From Yponomeuta sedellus (Eukaryota > Arthropoda > Insecta > Lepidoptera > Yponomeutidae): a DNA stretch of 64,000 nt. Positions 62,513 through 64,000 of this stretch are shown here, piece after piece. The DNA lies in the NCBI GenBank assembly GCA_934045075.1, contig OW203723.1, positions 1,876,577-1,940,576 of the forward strand, given 5' to 3'. The position numbers were made by a program, and so were the translations under genes. The notes beneath the pieces are model-generated. The model saw nothing but the letters and a program-made list of their open reading frames with translations. It had not been told where the DNA came from and made no database searches. Numbering within the stretch: position 1 is the first letter of the stretch; each line of letters begins with the position of its first letter.

Positions 62513-62868
62513 GCGGCCTAGGCGAACCGAGTGATTGGAACCAATCACTTGGTTAAGCAACAACAGGCGCGGTCAGGTACGGGATGGGTGAGCGTCCCGT
62601 GACTACCGCTAGTGGCATTTTTCCGAGCGCTTCCGTGCTTCGCAAGGCACGCTAAGCCGTTGGTGCCGGCTGTCATATAATGGCAGTCGTTAAGCCATGT
62701 CAGCGGCCTTATGGGCGGCTTGATAACTTCTGACAGTGAGGCCCGTTCACTGTCTCATAATCCTCCACCAACCCGGTCTTGGCCCCCGTGGTGGAGTATG
62801 GCCTAACCTTCCTGCGATGCAGGAAGAGACCCGTGCCCCAGCAGTGGGGACATATAAGAGTTGATAAC
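62513..62868 (-). repeat. Rep350, full antisense copy
   Basis: GCGGCCTAGGCGAACCGAGT to GACATATAAGAGTTGATAAC; a second short scrap (GGCCTTATGGGCGGCTTGA) follows at 62882. Confidence 0.85.
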
Positions 62869-63777
62869 GCCCATGTCAGAGGCCTTATGGGCGGCTTGAC
62901 GTCACACATATGGCTTAATAATACTAACACCGTGCCAAGTTTTTAAAAACTATTGGAATTACATAAGTGAAGGAAAAGTAATTTCTCCGACATGACATTT
63001 GAATGAAATTGAAAATGACATCTGTCATATCATTTTTAATATAAGGCAACGATACCTCCGTAGGCGACGTATGTGTGACGTCATCACACAATTTTTGTTT
63101 TTTTTTTTCTATAACTAAGCAATAATAAAAATTCTAAATATTTTATTCGTAATCAAGATAGCAAAATGGACAACAGTGCAAAAATAAAGCCCTATGATTT
63201 TATTGCTTTTTCGTGAAGAACGCAGGAAAAAGGGGCACGTATTTTTTCTTTTGTCGTATTTTTTGGAAATAATAGTTATTTTTAAGTTTTAAAACTGATT
63301 TTTGGAGCCGGAAGTGACGTAGGCTAGAAGGCAACATAAACATAATCTTTGCCTTTCCTTACTTTACTTGAAAAAAAAAACTTGTCATTGCAAATTCGAT
63401 TCGATTATTCGATTAGACCGTAGATAGAGTAGAACTATTACTCCCTCTACGGATTAGACACACCACAGACTAAAAATTGTTGACAATTAACATATTACTT
63501 TTTTTTTTGGTGACAAAGGCAAAGGCGTCGATACCACGCTGTAGAGCCGCTGTGCCGGCTTTTTTTATTGTATAATTTTTTAATTTTCTCTGTAATAAAA
63601 CTACGGCGTATTTTTCTTATATGCCTTGAAGCTTAATCTCCAAATGGTTTTTTTATTTCAGCTTCAAATTTTGTTTAATTATTGTTCATTAAACGGTGTA
63701 GTTTTGCGCGTTGTAAAATATGAAATGTTGTCAATTATAGCATTGTTATCGTTGCCCGCTGTCTCTGCCTTAGTGTG
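62869..63777. other. No recognised gene
   Basis: AT-rich. 63418-63452 is a small imperfect hairpin (CCGTAGATAGAGTAG ... TACTCCCTCTACGG) sharing its left arm with 59643. No protein-like frame. Confidence 0.4.
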
Positions 63778-63910
63778 TAGTTAGTCCTGGGATTTCCGTA
63801 CTTAGCCTCATAGTCGGGCCATTGTACCTAGCAAGCGCTAAGGTATGTAAACACTTCAGACGCAAGGGTTTCTTTACGATGTCTTCCTTCACAGTCAGCG
63901 AGTAGTATTG
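63778..63910 (-). mobile_element. SINE-C body fragment
   Basis: CTTAGCCTCATAGTCGGGCC, CAGACGCAAGGGTTTCTTTA and CCTTCACAGTCAGCGAGTAG, as in 25345-25460. Confidence 0.55.
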
Positions 63911-63924
63911 AACATATAACATAA

Positions 63925-64000
63925 CATAGGTATATATCAAACGGGTCTGATTGATTCGATTGATGATTCACGATACTCATACTTCTGACAGTAAGGCCCA
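63925..64000. repeat. Penelope-like scrap, then Rep350 cut by window end
   Basis: AACGGGTCTGATTGATTCG and CACGATACTCAT resemble the second Penelope family. The last 18 bases (TTCTGACAGTAAGGCCCA) are antisense Rep350 continuing beyond the window. Confidence 0.5.

Overview
The window looks like repeat-dense, gene-poor nuclear DNA of an insect, most likely a butterfly or moth. The reasons are an AT-rich background, one compact intronless host gene with an insect-type core promoter, RTE, CR1/jockey-like and Penelope retroelements together, several tRNA-derived short retroposons, and the 3' tails that I associate with lepidopteran LINEs. The species call is inference; nothing here is a species-specific marker.

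Only one convincing host gene is visible: a secreted small heat-shock-like (alpha-crystallin domain) protein at 8972-9691 (+), with TATA box, initiator and polyadenylation signal in place. A 5'-truncated Penelope element encoding reverse transcriptase plus a GIY-YIG nuclease (6896-8810, minus strand) ends about 80 bp upstream of that TATA box. The other coding stretches are retroelement remains: an apparently full-length RTE-type LINE with an 11-bp target-site duplication (TSD) at 31236-34456; an RNase H-bearing LINE fragment at 40856-42333; a CR1/jockey-like C-terminus at 30850-31220; a LINE C-terminus at 21811-22067; and a short open frame at 19301-19660.

Layout. 1-1390: tRNA-like retroposon and LINE tails. 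1390-6877: four head-to-tail units of a Helentron/HINE-like element in two pairs. 6896-9820: Penelope element and the host gene. 9830-25900: nested short elements, a hAT-like and a TA-flanked miniature element. 26860-27656: a very long (CTAT)n tract. 28740-29100 and 37455-37830: a tRNA-Gly-like SINE whose tail has become a pentamer microsatellite. 30850-35220: LINE and Penelope cluster. 36405-37260: a 175-bp minisatellite. 40784-42440: LINE nested in a tRNA-like retroposon. 43000-64000: dense short repeats, inverted retroposon dimers and perfect hairpins.

Repeat family names used below are mine. SINE-A: about 308-bp unit with a tRNA-like core (GCCCATTGGCTCAGTTGG) and tail GTGCATTAAAAATAAAAA. 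SINE-B: tRNA-Gly-like head. SINE-C: head GGTAGCTCAGTGGGTAG. SINE-D: head with CTGACTGTAAAACCGAAGG. Rep350: about 350 bp, starts ATCAACCCTTGTATGTCCCC and ends CACGAGCGCTTC. RepC: GCCGCCTTCGGGCCGTATTG. RepD: CAGAGGGGTAGGCAGAGACC. RepE: GATTTTGAAATGGACACC. RepF: TCTGAGAGAAGGCC. RepG: GTCCACTGCTGGACATA. RepH: GAGCGAAGCGAGGGAGTT. RepI: GAAGTAACAAACATACACAC. LTail: TTTTAGTGATAAGGCCGCC. The main novelty is SINE-A. Many of its copies are inverted dimers or head-to-tail tandems, yet they are bounded by ordinary retroposition TSDs.
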